This document shows positions 52,350 through 61,487 of a stretch of DNA of 64,000 nt, piece by piece (positions within the stretch are counted from its first letter, which is position 1; each line of letters opens with the position of its first letter). Both the position numbers and the translations under genes were made by a program. This DNA comes from Salmonirosea aquatica (GTDB lineage Bacteria > Bacteroidota > Bacteroidia > Cytophagales > Spirosomataceae), in the NCBI RefSeq assembly GCF_009296315.1, contig NZ_WHLY01000002.1, positions 5,430,501-5,494,500 of the forward strand, written 5' to 3'. Below the pieces are notes generated by a model. It had not been told where the DNA came from, searched no databases, and saw only the letters and a program-made list of their open reading frames with translations.

Positions 52350-54470
52350 TCAGATCAGTTTATCAGGGGTAATGGGCAATTCGCGGACTCGTTTTCCGGT
52401 GGCATTGAAAACGGCATTGGCCACCGCCGCAGCCACGCCCACAATGCCTACTTCCCCCAGGCCTTTGACGCCCAGATTGTTGGAAGCTTTTTCTTCTTCG
52501 CGAATGAAGATGGTTTCCATAGCGCCTATGTCCAGATTCGCCGGTACATGGTAGTCGGCCAGGGAGCGGGTTACGAAATTTCCCAGGCGCGGATCGACCA
52601 CCGATTCTTCGGTGAGCGCCATGCCGATGCCCCACACGTTGCCGCCGATCACCTGCGAGCGGGCGGTTTTAGGATTCAGGATTTTGCCGGCTCCGGTTAC
52701 CGCCAAAAAACGATGCACCCGTACCATGCCGGTGGATTTATCCACCCACACCTCGGCAAAGTTGGCGTTGAAGCTGTGGGACGAATAGTTTTCTGCACTT
52801 TCGGGAGCTTTAGAATCCGCGCGGGTCTGGAATGTATCGATGTTTTCAGAAAGCATCATCTGTGCTGCCGTCGGGCGAGCAAAAAACTGCTTGCCCGATT
52901 TGGCGATCAGCTCATCCGTGATTTTGTTACAGGCATCATGCACCACATTGGCATAGCTCGTTGCCCCTACCGAACCTACCGAACCCGCCGCGGGAGGTAG
53001 GTTCGAATCGCCAATTTTGACGGTTATTTTATTCAAAGGCACCCCCAGTGCATCGGCGGCCGTTTGGGCCAGGATGGTGTAGGTACCCGTGCCCAGGTCG
53101 GCAGCGGCCAGTTCTACGGTGGCTTTTACGTCTTTGCCCTCCCGGTTCAACTTCACGATCGCCGAGCTTGGCCTCTGGTGCGCCGGGTAGGTACCACACG
53201 CTACCCCGTAGCCGATCAGGTAGTTGCCCTGCTCGTTCTGGCGGGGTTGCGGCTTGCGTTTTTCCCAACCAAAAGCCTTGGCCCCTTCGCGTAGGCATTG
53301 TACCGTGGCGCGTGACGACCAGGGTTTGCCGTTGGAGGGGTCGCGTTCGGGTTCGTTTTTAATCCGTAATTCAATCGGGTCCATGTTCAGTTTGTGGGCC
53401 AGTTCGTCCATGGCCGATTCGAGCGCAAAACTGCCCGTCGATTTTCCTGGTCCCCGCGTGTAGGTAGGTAGGATCAGGTGCATGGGTACCACCCGGTAGC
53501 TGATCAGCGAATTGGGTGTATCATACATGACTTTGGAACAATCGCCGCAGGGCTCCACAAACTCGTTTTCGATGGCGCAGTGGGTGGTTGTTTCATGAGC
53601 CAGGGCGGTGAGTTTTCCGCTTTTCGTGGCCGCCAGACTTACTTTCTGAAGGTTGCGTTGCCTCAGTCCAACCGAGTTGAACATCTGGTGGCGCGTCAAG
53701 GCCAGTTTCACCGGACGCTTTACCGTTTTGGCGGCCACCGCGGCCAACACCATGTTGGCCCATTGCCCGCCCTTGGAGCCAAAGCCCCCACCGATGTAGG
53801 GCGAAACGATCCTGACCTGCTCCAGTTTGAGGCCTAAGGTATTTGCGGCGGCGCTTTGCGCGCCATTCACGATTTGGGCGCTGTTGTATAAAATAAGGTT
53901 GTCCCCGTTCCATTCGGCGATGGTGGCGTGAGGCTCCAGCGGGTGGTGGTGCTCGATGGGGGTACTATACACTTCCTCAACCTTATAAACAGCATCGTCG
54001 AGGGCAGCTTTCACGTTCCCCCGTGTTTGGTCTTCCTGATCTTTCGGCTTTTTGGCTTCTTTGGCCCATTTTTCAAAATCTACCCGTGGCTCCGATTTTT
54101 TGTACTCTACTTTCACCAGTCGCGAGGCATGAATAGCCTGTTCAAAAGTTTCGGCTACCACCAGGCCTATATGTTGCCCAAAGAATTCGATCTCCGGGCT
54201 TTGTAGCATGGCACCACCCCGGATACCGCCTTTTTCATTCAGCTTCGGCGCGTTTTTGTGGGTGATCACAGCCAGTACCCCCGGCGATTTTTCGGCCGCT
54301 GTAGTATCTATCGACACGATTTTCCCGGACGCAATGGTGCTCTTGAACAATACGGCGTAGGCGGGGTCCTTCACAGGGTGATCCACCGAGTAATCGGCTT
54401 TTCCTGTTACCTTCAAGATACCGTCGATGCGAGTGACGGGCGTACCGGTTATTTTATTTTTATCTTCCAT
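52350..54470 (-). CDS. paoC: molybdopterin-binding subunit of a PaoABC-like aldehyde oxidoreductase
   Basis: Catalytic Mo-cofactor subunit of the xanthine-dehydrogenase family, 706 residues. It opens with NKITGTPVTRIDGILKVTGK and has VSPYIGGGFGSKGGQWANMV (the GGGFG Mo-cofactor motif) and LPTYTRGPGKSTGSFALESA. ELAAADLGTGTYTILAQTAA and GSVGSVGATSYANVVHDACN follow, with the active-site Glu in VKGLGEVGIVGVAAAVANA near the C-terminus. There is no signal peptide, as in PaoC, which is carried out by PaoA. Order and features match E. coli PaoABC (YagTSR), a periplasmic aldehyde oxidase. The symbol is a family assignment only; the true substrate could also be an N-heterocycle. Confidence 0.85.
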   Translation of the reverse strand: MEDKNKITGTPVTRIDGILKVTGKADYSVDHPVKDPAYAVLFKSTIASGKIVSIDTTAAEKSPGVLAVITHKNAPKLNEKGGIRGGAMLQSPEIEFFGQHIGLVVAETFEQAIHASRLVKVEYKKSEPRVDFEKWAKEAKKPKDQEDQTRGNVKAALDDAVYKVEEVYSTPIEHHHPLEPHATIAEWNGDNLILYNSAQIVNGAQSAAANTLGLKLEQVRIVSPYIGGGFGSKGGQWANMVLAAVAAKTVKRPVKLALTRHQMFNSVGLRQRNLQKVSLAATKSGKLTALAHETTTHCAIENEFVEPCGDCSKVMYDTPNSLISYRVVPMHLILPTYTRGPGKSTGSFALESAMDELAHKLNMDPIELRIKNEPERDPSNGKPWSSRATVQCLREGAKAFGWEKRKPQPRQNEQGNYLIGYGVACGTYPAHQRPSSAIVKLNREGKDVKATVELAAADLGTGTYTILAQTAADALGVPLNKITVKIGDSNLPPAAGSVGSVGATSYANVVHDACNKITDELIAKSGKQFFARPTAAQMMLSENIDTFQTRADSKAPESAENYSSHSFNANFAEVWVDKSTGMVRVHRFLAVTGAGKILNPKTARSQVIGGNVWGIGMALTEESVVDPRLGNFVTRSLADYHVPANLDIGAMETIFIREEEKASNNLGVKGLGEVGIVGVAAAVANAVFNATGKRVRELPITPDKLI

Positions 54471-54490
54471 AAAATCGAATGACTTACTAT

Positions 54491-55486
54491 TCAGGACTTC
54501 CCTCCGTCCAGGGCCATTTGTAAAGCTCTCACGATACTCCGGCGACCTAGCTCCACTTTAAAGGCATTATGCTCCAACGGCCGGGCATCGGCCATTTCAG
54601 CGGCGGCGGCAGCCACAAAGTTTGCTTCGGTCGCTTCTTTTCCAACCAACATTTTTTCGGCTTTCAGCGCCCGCCAGGGCTTATGAGCTACCCCACCCAG
54701 CGCGATCCGGGACTGCTTGATGCGGGTACCGTCCATCTCGAGCGCGGCGGCGACCGAAACCAGGGCGAAAGCATAGGAAGCGCGGTCGCGGACTTTGAGG
54801 TAGTAGGACTTTTCGGCAAAATTGTTCTTAGGTAGCTCAATGGCCACGATCAGTTCGCCATGTTCGAGATTCGTGTCTTTTTCAGGCGTGCTACCGGGCA
54901 GGCGATGAAAATCCTCAAACGGAATCGTGCGTTCCTGCCCACCGGCGTTCCTAACCCGGACAATCGCATCCAGTGCCGCCAGAGCCACGGACATGTCGGA
55001 AGGGTACACGGCCACGCAGCTGTCGGACCAGCCGAAAATCGCGTGCATGCGGTTGATGCCCTCCCGGGCACCACAACCCGAGCCTGGCTCGCGTTTGTTG
55101 CAGGGCATGGAGGTCTCGTAGAAGTAGGGACAGCGGGTACGTTGCAGTAGGTTGCCCCCATTGGTCGCCATGTTCCGGATTTGTCCGGATGCTCCGGCCA
55201 AAATCGCCTGTGTGAGTAGGGGGTAGTTTTGCCGGACAAGCGGATGATTGGCTGCATCGGTATTTTTGCCCAGCCCCCCAATCGACAGGCCGCCACCGGA
55301 CAGAGATTTGATCTGCGTGAGGTTAAGCCGCGTAATATCGATCAGTTCATCGGGACGCTCGACATCCTCTTTCATCAGATCCAGCAGATTGGTACCCCCC
55401 GCCAGAAATCGGGCGTTAGGATTCGCAGCCAGCTGTTGGGTAGCGGTGGCAACATCGGTGGCGTTCGAATATTTAAAAGGTCTCAT
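54491..55486 (-). CDS. paoB: FAD/[4Fe-4S] subunit of a PaoABC-like oxidoreductase
   Basis: 331 residues. FAD motifs ARFLAGGTNLLDLMKEDV and IGGLGKNTDAA, then RNMATNGGNLLQRTRCPYFYE. Four cysteines (C119, C129, C138, C157) in CPYFYETSMPC, REPGSGC and DSC match the extra [4Fe-4S] cluster that distinguishes PaoB (YagS) from ordinary xanthine dehydrogenase FAD subunits. The C-terminal part has the usual CO-dehydrogenase flavoprotein C-terminal domain (RIALGGVAHKPWRALKAEKM). It lies 20 nt before the Mo-subunit gene and 17 nt after the Fe-S subunit gene on the same strand. Confidence 0.88.
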   Translation of the reverse strand: MRPFKYSNATDVATATQQLAANPNARFLAGGTNLLDLMKEDVERPDELIDITRLNLTQIKSLSGGGLSIGGLGKNTDAANHPLVRQNYPLLTQAILAGASGQIRNMATNGGNLLQRTRCPYFYETSMPCNKREPGSGCGAREGINRMHAIFGWSDSCVAVYPSDMSVALAALDAIVRVRNAGGQERTIPFEDFHRLPGSTPEKDTNLEHGELIVAIELPKNNFAEKSYYLKVRDRASYAFALVSVAAALEMDGTRIKQSRIALGGVAHKPWRALKAEKMLVGKEATEANFVAAAAAEMADARPLEHNAFKVELGRRSIVRALQMALDGGKS

Positions 55487-55503
55487 AGGACTGATTGTAT
55501 GAT

Positions 55504-56289
55504 TTAACCGGCAAATTGCCAGGTTTGCTCGACGGGTTTTCCGCTATGCACTTCCTGAATCGCCGCCACGATGTTGGGATAAGCCCCGCAGCGGCAGATA
55601 TTCCCCGACATCCGCTCCCGGATTTCTTCGTCGGAAAGCGAAACCGGGGTTGGCTTTTTGCGTACGTTTTCAGTTACGTAGCTGGCTTCGCCCTTTTTGG
55701 CTTCGTCCAGTAGGGCGACTGCCGAGCAGATTTGCCCGGAAGTACAAAAACCACACTGAAAACCGTCGTGCTTGAGAAAAGCTTCCTGCATTGGGTGCAA
55801 CTGATTGCCCTGAGCGATGCCCTCGATGGTTTTGACCGATTTGCCTTCGCAACTGGCAGCCAGCGTAAGGCACGAAAGTACCCGCCGGCCGTCCACAATG
55901 ACGGTACAGGCTCCGCACTGTCCGTGGTCGCAGCCTTTTTTGGAACCGGTAAGTTCCAGACGTTCGCGCAAGGTATCCAGCAGAGTCATACGGGAGTCGA
56001 CCAGTACCTTCTTCGCCGCACCATTGACTTGAAAGGCGACATTGACGCCGTTTTCCAGGGAAGCCGGGTCCAATGCCGGTGTCGTTGTGCTTAGTGGGCG
56101 GGTCAGTACCTGCTCGGCGGCGGCCGACTGGTAGGCCAGCATCCCGCCGCCCGCCAGAGCCAGCAATTTCATAAAATGCCGTCGGCTGACCCCGGTATCC
56201 ATAATTTCGTGCAGGTCTTCAGGCATCAGGTCCTCGAACAGTTTCTTTTCGTCCTCGGTCAGTTGCGTTTGTTCGTTTTCTGGATTCAT
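55504..56289 (-). CDS. paoA: Tat-exported 2x[2Fe-2S] subunit of a PaoABC-like oxidoreductase
   Basis: 261 residues. Twin-arginine signal SRRHFMKLLALAGGGMLAYQ sits unusually deep (residues 35-55), after an acidic N-terminal extension. First [2Fe-2S] domain: C120, C125, C128 and C140 in KKGCDHGQCGACTVIVDGRR and LSC. Second cluster: C179, C182 in DGFQCGFCTSGQI and the GNICRCGAYPNIV motif. This is PaoA/YagT-like. The Tat signal on this subunit alone would carry the assembled complex across the membrane, so oxidation happens in the periplasm. Confidence 0.88.
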   Translation of the reverse strand: MNPENEQTQLTEDEKKLFEDLMPEDLHEIMDTGVSRRHFMKLLALAGGGMLAYQSAAAEQVLTRPLSTTTPALDPASLENGVNVAFQVNGAAKKVLVDSRMTLLDTLRERLELTGSKKGCDHGQCGACTVIVDGRRVLSCLTLAASCEGKSVKTIEGIAQGNQLHPMQEAFLKHDGFQCGFCTSGQICSAVALLDEAKKGEASYVTENVRKKPTPVSLSDEEIRERMSGNICRCGAYPNIVAAIQEVHSGKPVEQTWQFAG

Positions 56290-56403
56290 GCGACTAGCTG
56301 AAAAATAGGTTCTTGCAGTAGTTAATCAGTAGGGACTCAACTTAATGGCTCGTTTTTTTCTAGAAAAAGAAGTATGCCACAAAGGAGGTCATTTAACCCA
56401 TTC

Positions 56404-59400
56404 TTAAAAATTCACACTCAATTTCACCCCTACATTCCGGCTGGTGGGGTAGGTCATATCTTCCACCCCGCTTTGTAGCTGTTGCCCCTGAAAGGAAGTC
56501 TGCTCCGGGTCGAAGTGCGGAATGTGCGAGAGTGCGTACAAATTGCGGCCCACCAGGGCTACGGTCAGGTTCTGCATCCGTAGTTTTTGCAGAAATCCGG
56601 CGGTGGCGGGCAGCGTGTACCCAATGCTCAGCTCACGCAGTTTCACATAGGAAGCATTGTACACGTTGTTTTCTTCGTGGTTACGGTCGTAGTACATCCG
56701 GTAATACGTTTCGGCCGGAATCGCTTTCGTATTGGGTACATACGTAGGATTTTCGGCAGTACCGGTATTGACCACACCCGCGGCTACGATGCCCGCGTCG
56801 GGGCGGTCGGCGGTTTCGATCAACTGGCCGGCTACGCCCGCCAGGGCGAGCGTCCGCGATACCAGGATACCGCCCTGCCGCCAGTCGAGCAGAAAACCCA
56901 GATTCCAGTTTTTGACCCGTAGCTGATTGGACAGACCTACCATAAAATCAGGATTGTAATTACCCAGTTTTTTGAGGGTGTTGTCTACAATATAGCTCCC
57001 GTTGGTCCCCACGATAAAATCGCCGTTTTCATTCTTAAGGTACCCCGTACCCCACATATCGCCCATGCGGTCGCCTTTGCGCACCTGGTACCAGACCGTC
57101 TGGTTCACGTTGTCGTAAATCCGGTTGTAGCCCAGCGTGAGGGTACCTGCTTCGTCGGGCAGCGACTCGACGGTAGTGCGGTTACGGCTGAAATTCAGGT
57201 TCACATTCCAGCGAATGTCCTTGGTCAGTACGGGTACGTAGGTCACGATAGCCTCCACGCCGCGCGACCGGATCGACCCGCCATTGATCACCCGCTCGCT
57301 GTAGCCCGTGGCCAGGGTAATGGGTACCGACAGAATCTGGTTCGTGGTCAGGGCGTCGTAGTAGGTCAGGTCGAAACCCAGCCGGTCGCCGAAGAAGCGC
57401 ACATCCGCGCCCACTTCATAAGAAGTTGTGGATTCGGGTTTCAGGTTAGCATTGGCGATAAAACTCTGGTCGCTGAAGGTAGGTTGCGAGTAGACGGGCG
57501 TCCTGGCGTTGAACACGCCGGAAGTCTGGTAGGGACTGGTATCGTTACCGACATTGGCCACACTCGCCCGTACTTTGGCAAAAGACAAGGCGTAGGGTAG
57601 GTCGAACTGGTTGGAAAGTACCCAACTGGCCGAAATTGACGGATAGAAAAACGAAACATTGGCCGTGGAGGTAGGGGTAGCCAGTGCGCTCGACCAGTCG
57701 TTGCGGCCCGTAATGTCTACGAAAAGTACATCCTTAAAACCCAGTTTGATCAAACCATACAAACTGTTGATCCGTTTTTCGGCGGCATTCTGGTAGGCTT
57801 CCACGGGCGAAGCCGCATTGTTGAGCTTGAATACGCCAGGCTGCGCCAGCGACAGGGCCTGGTATTGATCGAAAGACGCCGTCTGGTCCATGCGATTGCC
57901 ACCCGCCGAAATATCGAATGAGAAGTTACCCAGCATTTTCCGGTAGTTCAGCAGGAAATCCGTGTTGACTTCCCGGAAAAAGACATTGTTTTCGGCGTAG
58001 GCGCCATTCTTAAAACGGTTGCTGCTGTAGGCCCGCCGGAACTGCCGCTTTTCGCTCGAATAGTCCATCCCGCTACGTACCATCAGCTGCAGGTCGTGCG
58101 TGAGGTCGGCAGTCACGGCCAGGTTGCCGATCAGGCGGTCGCGGTTGAACGAGTTTCGGTTTTCGTACAGTGTAAAGTACGGGTTGTCGAAGTAGGTATA
58201 ATTATAGGAGTACTGTTGCACGCCTTCCAGGCCGGGCTGCCAGTATTGCTTCATCGGGTCGATGTCCGTTTGGCGCCCCAGCCAGGCACTCAGGGCATAG
58301 TTGATGTTCTCGGAGCCGTACTTGGTGGCGGGCCGGTTATCGCTGTTGGAGTTAATGTAGTTGATGGACGAAGTGAATTTCAGTCGTTTAATAGGCTGAA
58401 ATTGCAGCCGCGCTGCCACCGTCTTCCGCTTCAAATCCACGCCCGGAATCGTCGAATGGCTGTTCAGATCTGTGTAGGAAAGCCGGTAGTTGCCTTTGGC
58501 GTAGCCGCCCGAAATGGCCAGATTGTTGATGGCCGTATGCCCCGTTTGGTAGAAATCCTTAAGATTGTCGGGATGCGAGATAAAGGGTGTAGGCGTGATG
58601 GGCGCCCCGCCGTGTACGCTCACATCGCCGCCGCGCACCACGCGTCCGTCGGGTAGGGGCACGGGGCTGTCGTACTGCTGGATCAGGGTACCCTGATCCA
58701 GTTTTGGGCCATAGCTGTACGAAATATTGTCGTTGATCCCGCCGCTCAATCCGTCGACGTACTTAAAGGCTCCGCTATTTCCCTGCCCGTAGCTATTCTG
58801 GAACTGCGGCAATTGAAACGGCCGCTCGGCGAAGAAGGTACTGTTGAAGCTCACGCCGATACCTTTGCCGTTGGTGGCGTTGGCACTGCCATCCTTGGTC
58901 GTGATCAGGATTACGCCATTGGAAGCGCGGGTACCATACAGCGCCGCCGCGCCGGGTCCTTTCAACACCGATACCGAGGCGATATCATCGGGATTGATTT
59001 CCATGCCGCCGTTGCCGAAGTCGATCTCCTGGAAGCCGTTGGCGTCGTCGTCCACGCGGTTGACGATGGTGCGGTTGTTGATCGGGATGCCGTCTACCAC
59101 AAACAACGGATTGTTATTGGTAAAAGACGACTCGCCCCGGATGGTGATCTTCGATGATGAACCTACCCCCGTGGAGCCCGCATTGATGGTGACGCCCGCC
59201 ACTTTTCCGGTCAGATTGTCCAGAAAATTCGGTGCTTTCACCTCATTGATTTCGCGACCCTCGACTTTCTGAATCGAGTACCCCAGGTTGCGGGTGTTAC
59301 GTTCCAGACCCAGGGCCGTCACGACCACTTCGTTGAGTGAAAGTCCTTCTTCAAGCGATACCGTCAGGTTTTTTTGCCCCGTGTAGGTGATTTCCTGCGT

Positions 59401-59628
59401 ACGGAATCCAATGTATGAGAAAACCAGCACATCATTCGTACCTAGACCGGAGAGACTGAAATTGCCGTTAGCGTCGGTGAGGGTACCAGTTTGGGTACTT
59501 CTTACCTGAATGCTCACCCCTTCGATGGGTTGCCCCGAGGCTTTTTCAGTGACCTGCCCGGTCAGATTCTGCGCAAATAGGGGTAGGTGAATCAGTAGAA
59601 GGATCACCGAAAGTATCGCTTGTTTCAT
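56404..59628 (-). CDS. SusC/RagA-family TonB-linked outer-membrane protein
   Basis: 1074 residues. Signal peptide (LSVILLLIHLPLFAQN), carboxypeptidase-like domain (EKASGQPIEGVSIQVRS, FSYIGFRTQEITYTG), plug with EVVVTALGLERNTRNLGY, GKVAGVTINAGSTGVGSSS, SSFTNNNPLFVVDGIPIN, VSVLKGPGAAALYGTRASNG, a long barrel and the ending VGVKLSVNF. SusC proteins form the pore beneath a SusD lid. Its SusD partner is encoded 4 kb downstream at 50849, after the Pao-like genes, all on the same strand with short gaps. This is the first gene of the cluster, and a 114-nt gap precedes the Fe-S subunit. Confidence 0.93.
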   Translation of the reverse strand: MKQAILSVILLLIHLPLFAQNLTGQVTEKASGQPIEGVSIQVRSTQTGTLTDANGNFSLSGLGTNDVLVFSYIGFRTQEITYTGQKNLTVSLEEGLSLNEVVVTALGLERNTRNLGYSIQKVEGREINEVKAPNFLDNLTGKVAGVTINAGSTGVGSSSKITIRGESSFTNNNPLFVVDGIPINNRTIVNRVDDDANGFQEIDFGNGGMEINPDDIASVSVLKGPGAAALYGTRASNGVILITTKDGSANATNGKGIGVSFNSTFFAERPFQLPQFQNSYGQGNSGAFKYVDGLSGGINDNISYSYGPKLDQGTLIQQYDSPVPLPDGRVVRGGDVSVHGGAPITPTPFISHPDNLKDFYQTGHTAINNLAISGGYAKGNYRLSYTDLNSHSTIPGVDLKRKTVAARLQFQPIKRLKFTSSINYINSNSDNRPATKYGSENINYALSAWLGRQTDIDPMKQYWQPGLEGVQQYSYNYTYFDNPYFTLYENRNSFNRDRLIGNLAVTADLTHDLQLMVRSGMDYSSEKRQFRRAYSSNRFKNGAYAENNVFFREVNTDFLLNYRKMLGNFSFDISAGGNRMDQTASFDQYQALSLAQPGVFKLNNAASPVEAYQNAAEKRINSLYGLIKLGFKDVLFVDITGRNDWSSALATPTSTANVSFFYPSISASWVLSNQFDLPYALSFAKVRASVANVGNDTSPYQTSGVFNARTPVYSQPTFSDQSFIANANLKPESTTSYEVGADVRFFGDRLGFDLTYYDALTTNQILSVPITLATGYSERVINGGSIRSRGVEAIVTYVPVLTKDIRWNVNLNFSRNRTTVESLPDEAGTLTLGYNRIYDNVNQTVWYQVRKGDRMGDMWGTGYLKNENGDFIVGTNGSYIVDNTLKKLGNYNPDFMVGLSNQLRVKNWNLGFLLDWRQGGILVSRTLALAGVAGQLIETADRPDAGIVAAGVVNTGTAENPTYVPNTKAIPAETYYRMYYDRNHEENNVYNASYVKLRELSIGYTLPATAGFLQKLRMQNLTVALVGRNLYALSHIPHFDPEQTSFQGQQLQSGVEDMTYPTSRNVGVKLSVNF
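58678..58701. repeat. 24-nt perfect palindrome in the SusC gene
   Basis: The 12-nt half CTGGATCAGGGT is followed by its exact reverse complement, so the whole 24 nt is a gap-free palindrome centred on GGTACC. It lies in the coding region for the barrel and translates smoothly. It is the longest GGTACC-centred palindrome seen in the window. Confidence 0.6.
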
Positions 59629-59938
59629 GCAAATGGGTTTGTGGTAAGGGGTACCGAATGGTTTTATAGGGGGATGTACGCAAATTAGAAGCGCAGGGAT
59701 TCATTTTTAACCAGATTTGGGTCCAGGTGTTTAACTTTTGGGCAAGAAGATGGTCAGGCGCCCGTCCACAGGCCGGATGACTGATACCAGAGCCCGACCT
59801 GCCTCTCCGCATGCTCCTTCAATTCGGGAGCAGGAGGAATACCGGAAAAATTCTGCGGGATAGCGGGGTATTTTATGGGTTAAAGTTGATTTTTATTGTA
59901 AGCAGACAGTACCCTCCTCACCTGAACCCCATAGTTCA
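59629..59938. other. intergenic region between divergent SusC and PhoD-like genes
   Basis: 310 nt with no gene. It contains one GGTACC (about 59651), a short 6-bp dyad TGCTCC/GGAGCA near 59811-59832, and AT-rich patches at 59665-59720 and 59860-59900 that could hold the two promoters. No box with proper spacing was found. Confidence 0.3.
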
Positions 59939-61396
59939 ATGAAAATAAACAGTCGTCGGCTTTTTCTGAAAAAGGCGGGCATCGGCGTAGCGGCCATCTC
60001 TTTTCGAAAGGCTTTGTTCATTCCCACCGATAAATTCCGGATTCCGGCTCCGAACGGTGTGTTTTTTACTACCGGCTGCAAAATGGCCGAAGTCACACCT
60101 ACCTCCGCCATCTTCTGGACGCGGCTCTGCGCGCAGGCCAAGCCGAACCCGGTCAGGCATCAGCGGCAGGAAAAAGTTTTCAGGCATCCCATTGACTTTG
60201 ATGAAATGATGCCCGTTGCCCAGATGGATGGCGGGGTAGCGGGTAGGGAAGGAGAGGTACGGGTTACTTTGAAAAGTACCCATCAAACGATCCGCTCGGA
60301 CTGGCAAAAAGCCTTGACCGAAAGTGATTTTACGGTAAAAATACCGATTGATAAGGTAAGACCCGCCACCCGATACGAGGTACTTTGGGAAGCCAAAGCC
60401 GCCGGCAGCGGGCCATTGACCACCATCCAAAGTGCTTTTACGACTCCGTCACTGGACTTGGTAGAAAAACCTATCCAACTCGTAACTTCTACCTGCCAGT
60501 ACTTCTGGAGCCATGATGACGCCAAACGCGGTTTTAAAACCTACGACAGTATGGCCCGCCTAAATCCGGATTTCTTCGTCCAGACGGGCGACTATGTGTA
60601 TTACGACAAGCCCGGCCCGCTGGCGAAAACCCTTGAAAAAGCCCGCCACAAATGGCACGCGATGGATGCCTGGCCCGCGTTACGGGATTTTTATCAAAAG
60701 GTACCTGTCTACATGCTGAAAGACGATCACGACTTGCTCGACGACGATGCCGATCCCGACTCCCCGGCCTACGGGGAGCTTTCGTTTGAGGACGGCCTGA
60801 ACGTGTGGCGTGAAAATGTACCGCTGGCCGACAAACCCTACCGTACCTTTCGCTGGGGTAAAGACCTGCAAATCTGGCTGGCGGAGGGCCGGGAATACCG
60901 CACGCCCAACAAAACGGCTGACAACCCCGGCAAGACGATCTGGGGTGAAGAACAGAAAAAATGGTTTCAGCAAACGGTGGAAGCTTCGGACGCGACGTTT
61001 AAAATCCTGTTTTCACCTACCCCCATCGTGGGGCCAGACCGCGAAAAGAAAACCGACAACCACGCTAACGCCGCATTCCAGACCGAAGGTGACTGGCTGC
61101 GAGGGTACCTTGCTGCCCAAAAAAATATGTACGTCGTCAACGGCGACCGCCACTGGCAGTACGTGTCGGTGGATGCCGAAACCGGCCTGATGGAATTTGG
61201 GTCCGGCCCGGTCAGCGATTTCCACGCGCAGGGTTGGCCCGAGGATGATGTCCGGCCCGAACATCGGTTTCTACGCGTAAAAGGCGGGTTTCTGGGTGTG
61301 AAGATTTCTCGGAAGGATGGTAGCCCAACGGCCGTTTTTACGCATTACGATGTGGATGGTCACCCGACCCACGAGGAAAAGCGGGTAGCGGTATAA
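59939..61396 (+). CDS. PhoD-like alkaline phosphatase/phosphodiesterase, Tat-exported
   Basis: 485 residues. Twin-arginine signal NSRRLFLKKAGIGVAAISF. A Fn3-like N-terminal PhoD domain (FTTGCKMAEVTPTSAIFWTRL) is followed by a metallophosphatase domain: LVTSTCQYFWSHDDAKRGFK, FFVQTGDYVYYDKPG (metal Asp), VYMLKDDHDLLDDDAD (the PhoD DDHD element), FSPTPIVGPDREKKTDNH, and YVVNGDRHWQYVSVD (GDRHW metal ligands). PhoD enzymes hydrolyse phosphodiesters and teichoic-acid-type polymers in the periplasm. Single gene, with the start right after a G/C-poor leader. Confidence 0.9.
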   Translation: MKINSRRLFLKKAGIGVAAISFRKALFIPTDKFRIPAPNGVFFTTGCKMAEVTPTSAIFWTRLCAQAKPNPVRHQRQEKVFRHPIDFDEMMPVAQMDGGVAGREGEVRVTLKSTHQTIRSDWQKALTESDFTVKIPIDKVRPATRYEVLWEAKAAGSGPLTTIQSAFTTPSLDLVEKPIQLVTSTCQYFWSHDDAKRGFKTYDSMARLNPDFFVQTGDYVYYDKPGPLAKTLEKARHKWHAMDAWPALRDFYQKVPVYMLKDDHDLLDDDADPDSPAYGELSFEDGLNVWRENVPLADKPYRTFRWGKDLQIWLAEGREYRTPNKTADNPGKTIWGEEQKKWFQQTVEASDATFKILFSPTPIVGPDREKKTDNHANAAFQTEGDWLRGYLAAQKNMYVVNGDRHWQYVSVDAETGLMEFGSGPVSDFHAQGWPEDDVRPEHRFLRVKGGFLGVKISRKDGSPTAVFTHYDVDGHPTHEEKRVAV

Positions 61397-61438
61397 TTCT
61401 TAAATCCCTGCTGACAGTAGGTTGTCACTAGCCCCGGG

Positions 61439-61446
61439 TACCTTTG
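61439..61446 (+). promoter_or_regulatory. candidate -7 box TACCTTTG for the SRPBCC gene
   Basis: Exact match to TAnnTTTG, 42 nt before the ATG. It overlaps a GGTACC palindrome. A TTG at 61422-61424 is only 14 nt upstream, shorter than the usual spacing. Confidence 0.3.
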
Positions 61447-61487
61447 GAACAACAGACATAAAATGTATCAAGCCTGAAATTTTTGTA

